Assembly (NCBI GenBank): GCA_963665915.2
Contig: CAXXSG010000004.1
Span: 124,001 to 188,000, forward strand
Direction of reading: 5' to 3'
Source of the DNA: JAFGRU01 sp963665915
GTDB taxonomy: Bacteria; Desulfobacterota; Desulfuromonadia; Desulfuromonadales; JAAYDE01
DNA: 64,000 nt
The notes below the pieces were generated by a model that saw only the letters and a program-made list of their open reading frames with translations, had not been told where the DNA came from and made no database searches. Below, piece after piece: positions 28,764 to 38,471 of the stretch. Each line of letters begins with the position of its first letter. Positions within the stretch are counted from its first letter, which is position 1. A program made the position numbers and the translations under genes.

Positions 28764-29944
28764 GGCTGTTTCCCTTTTTCAAACGGACGCAGGAGAGCTC
28801 CCTCAGCCGCTCCGGACAAATTGGTCAGAATGACACGCTCCCCTTTTCGCAGACCGCTTCGAAGAAAGACCCGGTTCCGGTCCGACCATACCACTTCCAC
28901 ACTCCGAATCCGCAAGCGATTTTCCTCGTCCGCAAGCCATATGGTGGAATTTTCGCGCAAGGCAACGCGCGGCACAGGAACAACATCTGAGAGTACCGGC
29001 CCCTCGATTTCGACCTCTACGAACATGCCGAGTTCCAGATCCAGGTTGTTTCCGGAGGTTGGCTTTTTAAGCCCATAGGGGTCGTCAACTACAACCACGA
29101 TCCTGGCCATTCTTCCCCGCGGGTCCACCTCCCCGATGGAACGGTCAACATAGCCCTCCCACAGATTTTTGTCGTTCCCTCCATCCAGGCGGACTAGAGC
29201 AGGAGCTCCCTTCTGCCCATTTTTCTGCGGCAAGGCAATGGTGGAGAGAATTTCCAGCGGAAGAGGGAGGAGAATTTCAACACTGTCGGTCCCGACAACC
29301 GTGACAACATTGCTGCCGACTCTCACAAACTGGCCGACATCAACGTTCTTGGAGCGCACACGGCAGTTGAAGGGTGCTGTAATCTGTGTTCTCCCAAGGT
29401 CCAGTTCGGCTTTCCGCACCCTGGCCCTGGCGGATTTGAGCTTGGCCTTGGCGCTCTGCATCTGCGGCACATAGAGAACCAGGGGGTTGGGTTCGCCTTT
29501 TTCGGTCAGATCGAGCCGCTCCCACTCCTGGCGGGCAATACGGGCTCGGCTCTCCATGGTAGTCAACTCCAGTCCGGCCTGGATCAGTTCCGCCTCAGCC
29601 TGTTCCTGGACCAGCACATAATCCTGGTCCTCGACGGCCAACATCTGTTCACCCTTCCTGAACAGCCCTCCGACAATCAACTGGGGCGCTACGTCGCTGA
29701 CTTTCCCTTCCACCTGCGGAGAAATCTCCGCCTCACGGCGGGCCTGAACTGTTCCGGTGGCGATAATCCGTACTCTATGGTCTTCCGGTGAGACACGCAA
29801 AACCTCCACCAGGTCGCCCTTGTGCTCCTTCTCTATCCTTTCAGGAGGACTCTTGGCTAGGAACATGACCTTCATGAGGATAATACCCAAAACGATAATC
29901 AAAATCGGCAAGACAATTTTCAGGACAACATTTTTACGGTTCAT
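28760..29944 (-). CDS. RND efflux periplasmic adaptor (membrane fusion protein)
   Basis: A 394-residue adaptor linking the RND pump and the outer-membrane channel. A membrane anchor covers about residues 7-27 (IVLPILIIVLGIILMK). The lipoyl/barrel-sandwich halves flank an alpha-hairpin (about 105-175): RREAEISPQVEGKV before it and TQITAPFNCRVRSKNVDVGQ after it. No lipobox. The ATG at 29944 is preferred over an ATG five codons earlier, since GGGGGAG lies at suitable distance; the start is then inside the last codons of the outer-membrane gene (11-nt overlap). Confidence 0.92.
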   Translation of the reverse strand: MNRKNVVLKIVLPILIIVLGIILMKVMFLAKSPPERIEKEHKGDLVEVLRVSPEDHRVRIIATGTVQARREAEISPQVEGKVSDVAPQLIVGGLFRKGEQMLAVEDQDYVLVQEQAEAELIQAGLELTTMESRARIARQEWERLDLTEKGEPNPLVLYVPQMQSAKAKLKSARARVRKAELDLGRTQITAPFNCRVRSKNVDVGQFVRVGSNVVTVVGTDSVEILLPLPLEILSTIALPQKNGQKGAPALVRLDGGNDKNLWEGYVDRSIGEVDPRGRMARIVVVVDDPYGLKKPTSGNNLDLELGMFVEVEIEGPVLSDVVPVPRVALRENSTIWLADEENRLRIRSVEVVWSDRNRVFLRSGLRKGERVILTNLSGAAEGALLRPFEKGKQP

Positions 29945-31403
29945 CGGCAGCTCCCCCATAAGCTTTAAGACGCCCGTTCATTTCATCATTCATCCAGCTC
30001 CCCCCCATGGCCCGGACAATACTGATGCGATCTGCGATCAACTGCCTTCGGGCTCCCAGAAGCTGACTCCGTGCATCCAGGTCCAGACCCTGGGCGGTCA
30101 AAACCGGAAGGTAATCAGTCAAACCGAAAAGATAGCGCGTCAGCGCCAGACGCAATGACCCACCGCTAGCATCCGCTTTTTTCTCCAGCATGGCAATGCG
30201 ACGCCGCGTTTCCCGTTCCCTAGCCAGACCGTCTTCGACTTCACGAACCGAATCGAGAAGAAGAGATGTCAACGCCGCCAGATCTTCACGATACTCGGCC
30301 CGGCGCCGGTCGACTTCCGCCCTTCTCCTGCCTCCGTCCACCACTGGAAGAAGGACCGAACCGGCCAGACTCCAGACCGAACCGGAGATGGGGTCACTGC
30401 TGATCATGTTTTTCAGATAGCCTGCCCCGCCGGCCAGGTTGATAGCGGGAAGCCGGTCTGCCACGGCAGCTGCAATCCGCTCGTCACTGGCTTTCAGTCG
30501 CAGGAAAGCCGCTTCGATATCAGGACGCCGGACAAGAAGATCTCCCGGCAAAAAATCGGGATAGGCCTCCGGCACTCCGGGCAAATCTTCGAGCGCACCG
30601 GCAACCTTTGTCTCCGGGAAGCGGCCAAGCAGCACTGCCAGCGCATGCTCGGTCACTGCCAGAGTAGAGCGGAAAACCGGTTCTGCAGCCTGGGCTCCGG
30701 CAAGGTTCTGGCGCGCCTGGTAAACATCCACCGCCGGGACCAGTCCCTCCCTGTAGCGCCACTCCACTCGCCTTGAGGTTCCGGCAAACGATTCAATGGT
30801 TTCACCAACCAGCTTGAGCTGCGCCCGCTGTTCAACAGCCAGGTAATAAAAGTCTGCCAGTTGCGTGGATAGTGAAAGGTAAAGAGTTTTGATATCCTTC
30901 ACTGTGGCCAGTTCATCAAAACGCGCGGCTTTAACCCGCGAATCGATCTTTTTCCAGAGATCAACCTCATAGGCGGCTTCAGCGGACATCTGATAGAAAT
31001 TTCCGGTCAGAGGACCGAGAATGGTCTGCTGCTTCTCCCTGGCGGCCTGTCCCGACAGATCGAGAGAAGGCCAGCGGGCCGCGGCCACTGAGCGCCTCAG
31101 AGCCCTGACCTGGTCCAACCGCGCGAAGCCTTTCTCCAGATCGAGGTTTTTTGCGAAAAGTTCATCCATCAGGGCGTCCAGCTTTTCGTCCTCAAAAGCG
31201 GTCCACCACTTCTCCGGGAGAGGCCGCTTTTCAAGCCCGCTTGATTCCACAAAAGCATCCGGTACAACCATCATCTCCCGCTTCGCCTGCGGCTGGTGTG
31301 GGGAACAACCTTCCGCCATCAGGAATAGAGCCAACGCTCCAAAACCGATCAGAGTTCTGAGCACCTGGAACAATCGATATCCTTCAAACGTGCATAACAA
31401 CAT
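29934..31403 (-). CDS. Outer-membrane efflux lipoprotein (TolC/NodT family)
   Basis: A 489-residue channel subunit of the tripartite pump, with the OEP repeat arrangement: two long coiled-coil halves, RRPDIEAAFLRLKASDERI between them being the NodT-family signature. A lipobox ending FLMAEGC indicates an N-acylated Cys in the mature protein. The ATG at 31403 is chosen (GGGGA 7 nt upstream); the open frame extends to a TTG at 31454. Even so, about 30 residues precede the lipobox Cys, slightly long for a lipoprotein signal. First gene of the efflux operon. Confidence 0.9.
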   Translation of the reverse strand: MLLCTFEGYRLFQVLRTLIGFGALALFLMAEGCSPHQPQAKREMMVVPDAFVESSGLEKRPLPEKWWTAFEDEKLDALMDELFAKNLDLEKGFARLDQVRALRRSVAAARWPSLDLSGQAAREKQQTILGPLTGNFYQMSAEAAYEVDLWKKIDSRVKAARFDELATVKDIKTLYLSLSTQLADFYYLAVEQRAQLKLVGETIESFAGTSRRVEWRYREGLVPAVDVYQARQNLAGAQAAEPVFRSTLAVTEHALAVLLGRFPETKVAGALEDLPGVPEAYPDFLPGDLLVRRPDIEAAFLRLKASDERIAAAVADRLPAINLAGGAGYLKNMISSDPISGSVWSLAGSVLLPVVDGGRRRAEVDRRRAEYREDLAALTSLLLDSVREVEDGLARERETRRRIAMLEKKADASGGSLRLALTRYLFGLTDYLPVLTAQGLDLDARSQLLGARRQLIADRISIVRAMGGSWMNDEMNGRLKAYGGAADEP

Positions 31404-31744
31404 GTGGAATCCCCGAAGTGATTGAATTTCCAAACTGCCGTGTCTGAATATCAAAGTATATTAATTTTTCAAAAGAATAGGAAGGATGGATACAAAAGAA
31501 ATGGGTTAGGAATCTGCCATGATAGGTGGTAAACCGGTGGTCTCGATCGCCTCCTTCTCAAGGTCTGCCTCACCCGATCAAGGGCGCCCCCGAAAACCGG
31601 AGGGTGCGATCAGTTGGCAATTGGCATATTCCCGGAGAAGAATCTCTCAAGAGGTGAAGAGAACCTTAAAAATATGATATTGCACCACCAAAAAAAACAG
31701 CCACAATGCCAATTTTTCACGACTTATTGAACAGAAAATGCCTT
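31404..31744. other. Intergenic region, no gene seen
   Basis: About 340 bp upstream of the efflux operon and downstream of the dodecin gene. It should contain the operon promoter. A GC-rich central part (31530-31620) has short repeats such as GAAAACCGGAGGG, but no reading frame with a ribosome-binding site and no clear terminator for the dodecin gene. Confidence 0.4.
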
Positions 31745-31963
31745 TTATTTCAGTTCAAAAGACACCTTCATAACCACCTGGTACTCGTTGATCTTCCCAT
31801 CTGCCCCGATATGTCCGTGCATCTCCATAACCTCAAACCATGACAGCTTTTCCAGAGACTGATTGGCCTTGCTCACACCAGCCTGCATAGCGTCTTCAAA
31901 GCTTTTTTTCGAAATACCGATGATTTCAATTTTTTTGTACGTTCTCGACTTATCGTAGCTCAT
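31745..31963 (-). CDS. Dodecin family flavin-binding protein
   Basis: A 72-residue dodecin: KKIEIIGISKKSFEDAMQAG at the start, WFEVMEMHGHIG in the middle, VVMKVSFELK at the end. Dodecins are small dodecameric cages that store or buffer flavins; the central Trp and the following Gln/His region stack on the isoalloxazine. The frame is open 45 codons upstream, but AGGAGGG 6 nt before the ATG at 31963 fixes the start. A single gene. Confidence 0.92.
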   Translation of the reverse strand: MSYDKSRTYKKIEIIGISKKSFEDAMQAGVSKANQSLEKLSWFEVMEMHGHIGADGKINEYQVVMKVSFELK

Positions 31964-32170
31964 GATCGCCCTCCTTTGTCGACGTATATAAATTAATGCT
32001 AACAGTCGTCGTTTTTTTGTAAAGCAACCCAAGCCAGGAATAATGACGACTAATCCCTTTATTTGAAGGTACAGATATAAAGGAAGTAGGTTAGCCAAAA
32101 AAGTTGAAAAACCGCCTCTATGGCAAATTGGGGTATACTGTATCCATATTGTTCTGATTTAAGGATAGAG

Positions 32171-32860
32171 ATGAAAACGCTGGAACAGCGTAAAAAACAA
32201 AGCACTTCGATCAAAGAAAAAGTTCGCACCAGGACGATGTCGGCTCAAAATGCGGCCGAACGGGATACGATACGGTCTATTCTGCGCCCAACGGATAAGG
32301 AGCCATCCGTAGCCAAAATGGGCGGAGACCGGTCGCCAACTGGGCTACGCTTGAAAAAAAAGCCAGCCAAAAGGACTCGTTCCACTGGTCCAACAATGAA
32401 TTTCCCAGACTGGTTACCCGGCAATGTGCGGGAGGATATTAAAAAGCGCTACCAACGAGGAGATTTTTCAGTCCCAAATCTTCCTCAGGTCCTGCCGGAA
32501 GAAAGCAAAGGAATTGTTCAAAAATACCCCGGAATTAAACCCTACGGCCAAATATATGCCTGGGTAGGCCGAAGTGAATTTCTCAATCAAAAAACCAGAG
32601 AGCCGGATATTTCTTTCCAGTTCTATCAGGAGTTGCCGGAAGAAACTTCGTTCTGGCGTTCATACTTCAGCGAAAAAGGCGTTTCAGATGTCGATTTCAA
32701 AGTCAGGGCTTATACGGGTTACGCTATCAAAGCCAACTGCTATATGCGCGTATACCTCGAGCAAGGGCTCTCCGTAGAAATCGCCAAACAGAAAACCCTC
32801 CAGGCGTTCGATAATGATGTGAAAATTATTGTTTCTACACTTCTTGGATCGGGGCTCTGA
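32171..32860 (+). CDS. Hypothetical protein with basic N-terminal third
   Basis: A 229-residue soluble protein of unknown function. Residues 1-75 are rich in Lys, Arg, Ser and Thr (LEQRKKQSTSIKEKVRTRT, LRLKKKPAKRTRSTG) and look disordered. Residues about 76-229 look folded, with several aromatic residues (NFPDWLPGNVREDIKKRY, FYQELPEETSFWRSYFS). No signal peptide or membrane helix. AAGGATAGAG precedes the ATG at 32171, which is preferred over an earlier start at 32120. The basic tail could contact nucleic acid, but this is speculation. I do not recognise a family. Confidence 0.6.
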   Translation: MKTLEQRKKQSTSIKEKVRTRTMSAQNAAERDTIRSILRPTDKEPSVAKMGGDRSPTGLRLKKKPAKRTRSTGPTMNFPDWLPGNVREDIKKRYQRGDFSVPNLPQVLPEESKGIVQKYPGIKPYGQIYAWVGRSEFLNQKTREPDISFQFYQELPEETSFWRSYFSEKGVSDVDFKVRAYTGYAIKANCYMRVYLEQGLSVEIAKQKTLQAFDNDVKIIVSTLLGSGL

Positions 32861-32886
32861 TAAATAATTTCTACAAAAGCCTTCCC

Positions 32887-32907
32887 ATGGTCCTGATTTA
32901 GGACCAT
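32887..32907. other. Perfect 8-bp stem hairpin
   Basis: ATGGTCCT and AGGACCAT flank a GATTT loop, 27 bp after the stop of the hypothetical gene. Position suggests transcript-end formation, but no T-run follows, so it is not called a terminator. The rest of the 300-bp gap to 33159 holds an 11-base T tract near 33000 and nothing else clear. Confidence 0.4.
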
Positions 32908-33159
32908 TCACATGATCCCATCCTCATTCTAAACCAGGATGCTCCTGGCCTTTCGAAATAACCATCAGCTATCACCTTTGAAGCAATTGTTTTTTGTTAA
33001 TTTTTTTTTTGGCTAAAGGATGAAATAGGAAGTGTAAAAATACTGTCAGAAGAGGCGCGGGTAGGACAAAAGCATCTGTTAATGGGGCGGCGTTTTCTTC
33101 CATAGATAGATGTGCTATAAAATCTCCTGGATCTGACCTTATCGGAGATTTCTGACACT

Positions 33160-34284
33160 ATGAAAATAACCCTGCTTGAACCATTCTATACCGGTTCCCA
33201 TAAAGCTTGGGTCGATGAATTCGTCCGCAACAGTTGCCACGAGATCGAGGTGCTGAGCCTGAACGGTCGGCACTGGAAGTGGCGCATGCACGGCGCCGCC
33301 GTAACCCTGGCACGACGTTTTCTGGCCGGGACGTTTCAGCCCGACCTCTTCCTCGCCACCGATATGCTCGATCTGACCACCTTCCTGGCATTGACACGGC
33401 AAAAATCGGCCTGCATCCCCACAGCTATTTATTTTCACGAGAACCAGCTTACCTACCCCTGGTCGCCGGACGACCGCGATCCGGACCAGCAGCGGGATGC
33501 CCATTACGGCTTCATCAATTACGCCAGCGCCCTTGCCGCGGACGCTGTCCTGTTCAATTCCCGCTACCACCTTGAGTCCTTCAACGGCGCTCTGCCCGAG
33601 TTTCTCAAATCTTTTCCGGATTACAATGAACTGGGTACCCTCTCCGCTTTGACTAAAAAATGCCGGGTGCTTCCCCTCGGGCTCGATCTGAAACGCCTTG
33701 ACCGATACCGGCCTCCGATCCCTCAGAAAAACGGCCGGCCACCCCTTATTCTGTGGAACCACCGCTGGGAATACGATAAAAATCCGGTCGAGTTTTTTCA
33801 GGCTCTTTTTCAATTGCAGAAGGAAGGGTTCGATTTTGAAGTAGCCATCCTGGGTGAATCTTTCGGCAAGCGATCACCCATCTTTGTTGAAGCCCGCCAA
33901 AGGTTGGGAAAAAGGATCGTGCAATTCGGTTACGCCAGGAATTTTGCTGACTATGCCGGATGGTTATGGCGGGCCGACATTCTGCCGGTTCATTCGATCC
34001 ACGACTTCTTCGGAGCCAGCGTGGTCCAGGCGATGTACTGCAACTGCCATCCCCTGCTCCCCAAGCGCCTTGCCTACCCTGAGCATATTCCGGGAACGGA
34101 ACATTCGCGTTTTTTCTACTCCGATTTTGACAATCTGCTGGAACACATGCGAGACCTGCTGCAAAACATCCACGAAACAACGAGGCCGGACGTCCAACAA
34201 TTTGTCGCCTGTTACGACTGGGAACACATGGCCCCCCGCTATGATATGTTGCTGGAGAACATTGCGCAAAATCGTCATCCTTGA
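33160..34284 (+). CDS. tRNA-queuosine alpha-mannosyltransferase-like glycosyltransferase (DUF3524/GTDC1)
   Basis: A 374-residue GT4-like enzyme. The N-terminal DUF3524 segment is strikingly conserved: LLEPFYTGSHKAWVDEF, LNGRHWKWRMHGAA, and YFHENQLTYPW. The C-terminal half carries a GT-B donor site with LWNHRWEYDKNP and SIHDFFGASVVQAMYC. These are the signatures of the family whose animal member (QTMAN/GTDC1) mannosylates queuosine in tRNA-Asp. Bacterial members are widespread but less characterised. No queuosine biosynthesis gene is in the window. There is no Shine-Dalgarno of note; GGAGATTTCTGACACT precedes the ATG. Confidence 0.85.
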   Translation: MKITLLEPFYTGSHKAWVDEFVRNSCHEIEVLSLNGRHWKWRMHGAAVTLARRFLAGTFQPDLFLATDMLDLTTFLALTRQKSACIPTAIYFHENQLTYPWSPDDRDPDQQRDAHYGFINYASALAADAVLFNSRYHLESFNGALPEFLKSFPDYNELGTLSALTKKCRVLPLGLDLKRLDRYRPPIPQKNGRPPLILWNHRWEYDKNPVEFFQALFQLQKEGFDFEVAILGESFGKRSPIFVEARQRLGKRIVQFGYARNFADYAGWLWRADILPVHSIHDFFGASVVQAMYCNCHPLLPKRLAYPEHIPGTEHSRFFYSDFDNLLEHMRDLLQNIHETTRPDVQQFVACYDWEHMAPRYDMLLENIAQNRHP

Positions 34285-34409
34285 GTAAATGAATAGAATC
34301 CCTCCTCTTTTCTGATACAATTTGCAAAAGAAAAACGGGTTAAAATGTTATTATATGCATTCAACTAAATTGTAATGGCCGTCTGCGGGACGGCGAGGGG
34401 AGGTCAAAC

Positions 34410-37400
34410 ATGCCGGAAAGAACAACAGACACTGATACCCCACCCGGGGGCTCAAAGTCCTGGAAAAAAATTCTTTTCAACCGCTGGCTGTTGGCCGGGG
34501 TTGCGGCGCTGCTCATATACACTCTCCTCGGTTTTTTTCTGGCTCCCCGCCTCATCAAAAACTATGTGACCGACTTCAGCCAGGGAACTCTAAAGCGAAA
34601 GGCCTCCATCGGCGAGGTCCGCGTCAACCCTTTTCTCTTCATCCTGGATGCCAAGGATTTTTCTCTCACGGAGCTGGATGGCCGCCCCATTGTCGGCTTT
34701 GGACGTCTTCTGGTCGATTTCGAGCTTTCCAGTTTTTTTCGCTGGGCCTGGACATTTGCCGACATTCGCCTGGAAGCACCTTCGTTGCATATGGAAATTG
34801 AGCCTGACGGACGCCTTAATTTTGCAATGCTCGCCGATAGCTTGCCAAAAACGGAGACGGAGAGTCCGCCCCCTGTAGAAAGTCAGCCACCTCGCCTTCT
34901 GGTCCAGCATGCGGGAATCATTGCCGGCAGTTTCACCTTCAGTGACCGCTCCGATATAACTCCTGCAACAGTAACCTTCCAACCCCTCAACCTTGAATTC
35001 AAAGAGATTTCCACCCTGCCTGAACGCAAGGGCCCTTACACCATCAGCGCTGACCTTCCCGGCGGCGGCACAATCGGCTGGAGCGGGGAAGTTTCCCTGC
35101 ATCCCCTATTTTCTGAAGGTCAATTGAGCATAACCGCCTTCAAACTCGCAACCGCTTGGAAGTTCGCACAAGATGAACTGCGTCTGGCAGAACCGGAAGG
35201 TACGATCAATTTCAGAACCTCCTATAGGTTCGAGTACCTGGAACATGCTCCCCAACTTGTTTTAGGACAGGGGAGTTTCGAAGTAAAAGGACTCAAGCTG
35301 GTCGAGAAGGGCCAAAGCGTGCCGCTGCTCGACCTGGAGGCCATACAAATTTCCGGCGTGGCTTTCGACCTGGCAAAGCAACAGGTCGGAGTTCCGGAAA
35401 TCAGTGTGCGCAATGGCAAAATCGCGGCAGCAGTCAACAAAAAAGAGATATTGAACTGGCAGACGCTTGTCATTCCCAAAAAGACGCCGGGCCAGGCGGC
35501 AGCAGTGGCTCCAACGGCACAGGCAAGCGCCTCTCAGCCTTGGAACTTAAAGGTCGACAGGGTGCAGGTCGAAAATGTAGCGGTGGACTACAAAGACAAC
35601 AGCCGCGTCCAGCCCCTGACCCTCGCCGTTGGTGGATTTAATCTTTCCCTTAACGCAACGGCGGAAGTCGGCGTTGAAGAACCACGGGCATCCCTGGACA
35701 ACCTACAGGTGAAACTGAGTGACGTGGCCCTCCTCGCAGAAGGCGATGAGAGCCCTTTCCTCAAACTCAACATGCTTACGCTGGACAACAGTAAAGTCGA
35801 TATCGGTAATCATGCCATCCAGCTTTCACAATTGAAAATCAACGGCGGTGATGCACGCCTGATACGAGGCAAAGAAGGTCAATTTATGATTCTTGAGGCT
35901 TTTGCCCCGGCCGACCCCGGAATGCCGAAAGGCAAAATCGCCGAGACCGGGAAAAAAGTATCGTCTGAGGGGAAGTCCTGGTCCTTCCGCCTCGACTCAT
36001 TTGAATTGAATGGTTTTGAAACACTGGTGGAGGACCACATGTTCCCGCCCGCCATCAAATACAACCTGCAGGATATCCACGCAGCGCTGAAAAATATTAG
36101 CAATGACGGCAAAACGCCGATCGATTTTGACGCCGGACTTAAGGTCGCCCAGGGTGGGAACGCCACATTCAGCGGCCAGATGGGCCAGACCGGCGAACAT
36201 GTTGACGCGAAAATAAAAATAACCGGATTCAGCCTTAAGCCGCTGCAACCGGCAGTCGCGAAATTCACCACACTTGCCCTTAAATCCGGGAATATCTCCG
36301 CCACGGCCAACCTGAAATATCAGGCTGTCGAATCCGGCCCCCAGGTCCGTGCCAGCGGTTCCATAAGAGTTGATCGCTTCAGGCTGAACGAGGCCGCGAC
36401 CAATGAACGGGTCCTGCAATGGAGGACCTTGTCCGCCAGCGGCTTAAAATTCGGGCTCTCTCCCGATCGTTTGATAATCAAAAGGGTCCGACTCCTGAAG
36501 CCCGAGGCCAAAATAATGGTCTATAAGGATGGCAGTTTCAATCTGGCCAAGGCGATAAAAACCCCGGATACATCCGGCTCCGGCAAGCCTTCAAGTACGC
36601 CACCCTCTGCACCTCCCGGTAAGGGGAAAAAGCAGCCTGTTTTCCCGGTCAACATCGGTTCGGTGCGCATGGAGAAAGGGGTTGTTGACTTCAGCGACCT
36701 CAGCCTGGTCTTCCCTTTCGCTACCAGGATTGCAGATTTTAAAGGTAGCGTTGTCGACATCTCATCCAAACCGAAAAGCCGTTCCACAGTCAAGTTTGAT
36801 GGACGGGTGGACAAATACGGACTCGCTACAGTGGATGGCAGCCTGAGCCCTTTCGCTCCCAAGGACTTCACCGACCTCAGGGTGGCGTTCCAGAACGTGG
36901 AGATGCAGTCATTCAGCCCCTACAGTGCAACCTTTGCCGGTCGCAAAATCGCTTCCGGGGTGCTCAATCTCAATTTAGGATACAAAATACAGGACAGCCA
37001 ACTGCTTGGCGACAACGGAGTGGTATTGGAGCGTTTCACACTCGGCGAACGGGTTGATGCACCGGACGCCGTCAGCCTCCCCCTCGATCTGGCCATTGCC
37101 CTCCTCAGCGATGCCAACGGCGTGATTGACCTGGCCGTCCCCGTGCGCGGCAACCTGGACGATCCGGAATTCAGTTACGGACACGTGATCTGGAAGGCAT
37201 TCTTCAACCTGATCACCAAGATTGTAACCTCACCCTTCCGCGCCCTGGGCGGCCTCTTTGGTGGGGGTGAGGAACAGGTGGACGCCATCGGTTTCAATCC
37301 CGGAAGTGATCACCTGCTGCCGCCGGAGCAGCAAAAGCTTAAACAGGTCGTCCAAGCCCTCGAAAAACGTCCCCAATTGAGGCTGGTGGTCCTGGGACGC

Positions 37401-37910
37401 TTTGATCCCAAAATTGATGGCAAGGCGCTAAGGACGGAACGTGTTAAGCGAACTCTTGCCGCAAAAATGAAGCAGGAAATCCCTCTGGACGAGGAATTGC
37501 CACCGGTTGTTTTCGACAAAGCAAAAACCCAGCGTAACCTCGAAAAACTGCTTGAAACGCGAAGTGGCGACAAAGCGGTCGCGGAGTTCCAGACCCGCTA
37601 TGAAAAAAAGACGGGCAAGAAAGCCAAACGGGTTAATCCGGCCCTTGGACTGTTCGGTCTGAAAAGTCCGGATACGGAATTTTACCGGGCACTCTTTGAT
37701 GAGTTGGTCAAGCTGGAGCCACTCAACGAGAAGCCCCTGCATTACCTGGCTCAGAAACGCGCGGAAACGATCGCGGAGGATCTCAAGACGACTGCCGGCC
37801 TGGATGAGGCGCGGGTAGCCATCGGCGACTCCGGTCCCGTGGAAAAACCGGCGAAAGAGACCATCAAGACCCGACTCCAGCTCGATGTGTTGCCCCAAGC
37901 AGCAAAATAA
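34410..37910 (+). CDS. DUF748 domain protein (AsmA-like envelope protein)
   Basis: A 1166-residue protein with an N-terminal membrane helix (about 28-48, AGVAALLIYTLLGFFLA) and a long periplasmic part of beta-rich AsmA-like repeats. DUF748 is recognisable from the N-terminal RKASIGEVRVNPFLFILD and from NLNLGYKIQDSQLLGDNGVV near 850-870. The C-terminal 170 residues are charged and resemble an OmpA-like fold only loosely (LRLVVLGRFDPKIDGKALR). AsmA-like proteins are thought to bridge inner and outer membrane for lipid transport; a role here is inferred. A Pro/Ser/Gly-rich linker lies near 720-740. AGGGGAGG precedes the ATG. Confidence 0.85.
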   Translation: MPERTTDTDTPPGGSKSWKKILFNRWLLAGVAALLIYTLLGFFLAPRLIKNYVTDFSQGTLKRKASIGEVRVNPFLFILDAKDFSLTELDGRPIVGFGRLLVDFELSSFFRWAWTFADIRLEAPSLHMEIEPDGRLNFAMLADSLPKTETESPPPVESQPPRLLVQHAGIIAGSFTFSDRSDITPATVTFQPLNLEFKEISTLPERKGPYTISADLPGGGTIGWSGEVSLHPLFSEGQLSITAFKLATAWKFAQDELRLAEPEGTINFRTSYRFEYLEHAPQLVLGQGSFEVKGLKLVEKGQSVPLLDLEAIQISGVAFDLAKQQVGVPEISVRNGKIAAAVNKKEILNWQTLVIPKKTPGQAAAVAPTAQASASQPWNLKVDRVQVENVAVDYKDNSRVQPLTLAVGGFNLSLNATAEVGVEEPRASLDNLQVKLSDVALLAEGDESPFLKLNMLTLDNSKVDIGNHAIQLSQLKINGGDARLIRGKEGQFMILEAFAPADPGMPKGKIAETGKKVSSEGKSWSFRLDSFELNGFETLVEDHMFPPAIKYNLQDIHAALKNISNDGKTPIDFDAGLKVAQGGNATFSGQMGQTGEHVDAKIKITGFSLKPLQPAVAKFTTLALKSGNISATANLKYQAVESGPQVRASGSIRVDRFRLNEAATNERVLQWRTLSASGLKFGLSPDRLIIKRVRLLKPEAKIMVYKDGSFNLAKAIKTPDTSGSGKPSSTPPSAPPGKGKKQPVFPVNIGSVRMEKGVVDFSDLSLVFPFATRIADFKGSVVDISSKPKSRSTVKFDGRVDKYGLATVDGSLSPFAPKDFTDLRVAFQNVEMQSFSPYSATFAGRKIASGVLNLNLGYKIQDSQLLGDNGVVLERFTLGERVDAPDAVSLPLDLAIALLSDANGVIDLAVPVRGNLDDPEFSYGHVIWKAFFNLITKIVTSPFRALGGLFGGGEEQVDAIGFNPGSDHLLPPEQQKLKQVVQALEKRPQLRLVVLGRFDPKIDGKALRTERVKRTLAAKMKQEIPLDEELPPVVFDKAKTQRNLEKLLETRSGDKAVAEFQTRYEKKTGKKAKRVNPALGLFGLKSPDTEFYRALFDELVKLEPLNEKPLHYLAQKRAETIAEDLKTTAGLDEARVAIGDSGPVEKPAKETIKTRLQLDVLPQAAK

Positions 37911-38156
37911 TCCGCTTATCGAGGGGCGTAAACCACGTAGCCCAATAGCGGAGCCCAGAATTGCGCCCGCCCATCCTGGGCGTAGGCACTTCCCATCGGC
38001 CTGTCGAGACTGGCACGCCCCTCTAGCCAAGCTTAAGTCTTATTTAGCTTACCCTGGAATTATTCTTCAACTTGCTTTTCCAGACTGGCCGATTCCAGTT
38101 GTTCAGTTTTTGGTCAAACTTAATCGATTAACTACGATAAATAAAACGTTAAAACG

Positions 38157-38183
38157 GCCCTCTGTTTCCAGGTGGGGCTTTTT
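38157..38183 (+). terminator. Possible terminator for the DUF748 gene
   Basis: GCCC..CTG pairs with CAG..GGGGC around TTTC, with internal bulges, followed by T5. It is about 245 bp past the stop, rather far, so read-through of a long 3' region is implied. Confidence 0.4.
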
Positions 38184-38310
38184 CGCATTCTGTCCTAATT
38201 ATCAGTCACGTAGACCATTAGACAGAGTGGTTTTCTACAAATTTTCTCGTGGAATTGATTCCCGGATGTCCAAGGGATAAACAGCACGCATTCCCACTTA
38301 ATTGCAGACA

Positions 38311-38340
38311 AAAAAAAGCCCCAGGCTTAATGCTCGGGGC
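38311..38340 (-). terminator. Terminator for the ankyrin gene
   Basis: GCCCC (38318-38322) pairs with GGGGC (38336-38340), with a partly mismatched inner stem. An A8 tract on the left reads as U8 on the minus strand. It is nearly the same sequence as the terminator at 39602-39632. Confidence 0.65.
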
Positions 38341-38471
38341 CAAAGTTTACCCATCCTTTAGATTCACTATGAACTGCTTTTGCTAAATCCTTTTTCTGCA
38401 GAAAAGGTCGTCAATAACAAGGGGTTTTCTGCTCAATATTCTGAAAAACCGTGTCCGGGTCCTATCAACCC

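Larger units (their letters stand above)
37911..38471. other. Intergenic region between convergent genes
   Basis: About 560 bp holding a probable terminator on each side (38157-38183 plus, 38311-38340 minus). A GC-rich stretch at 37920-38030 contains CGCCC/GGGCG complementary segments. The frames across it have no ribosome-binding site and no recognisable product. Confidence 0.4.

Noticed and set aside
27867..29078. 403-codon plus-strand frame
   Set aside because: Antisense to the RND pump and adaptor genes.
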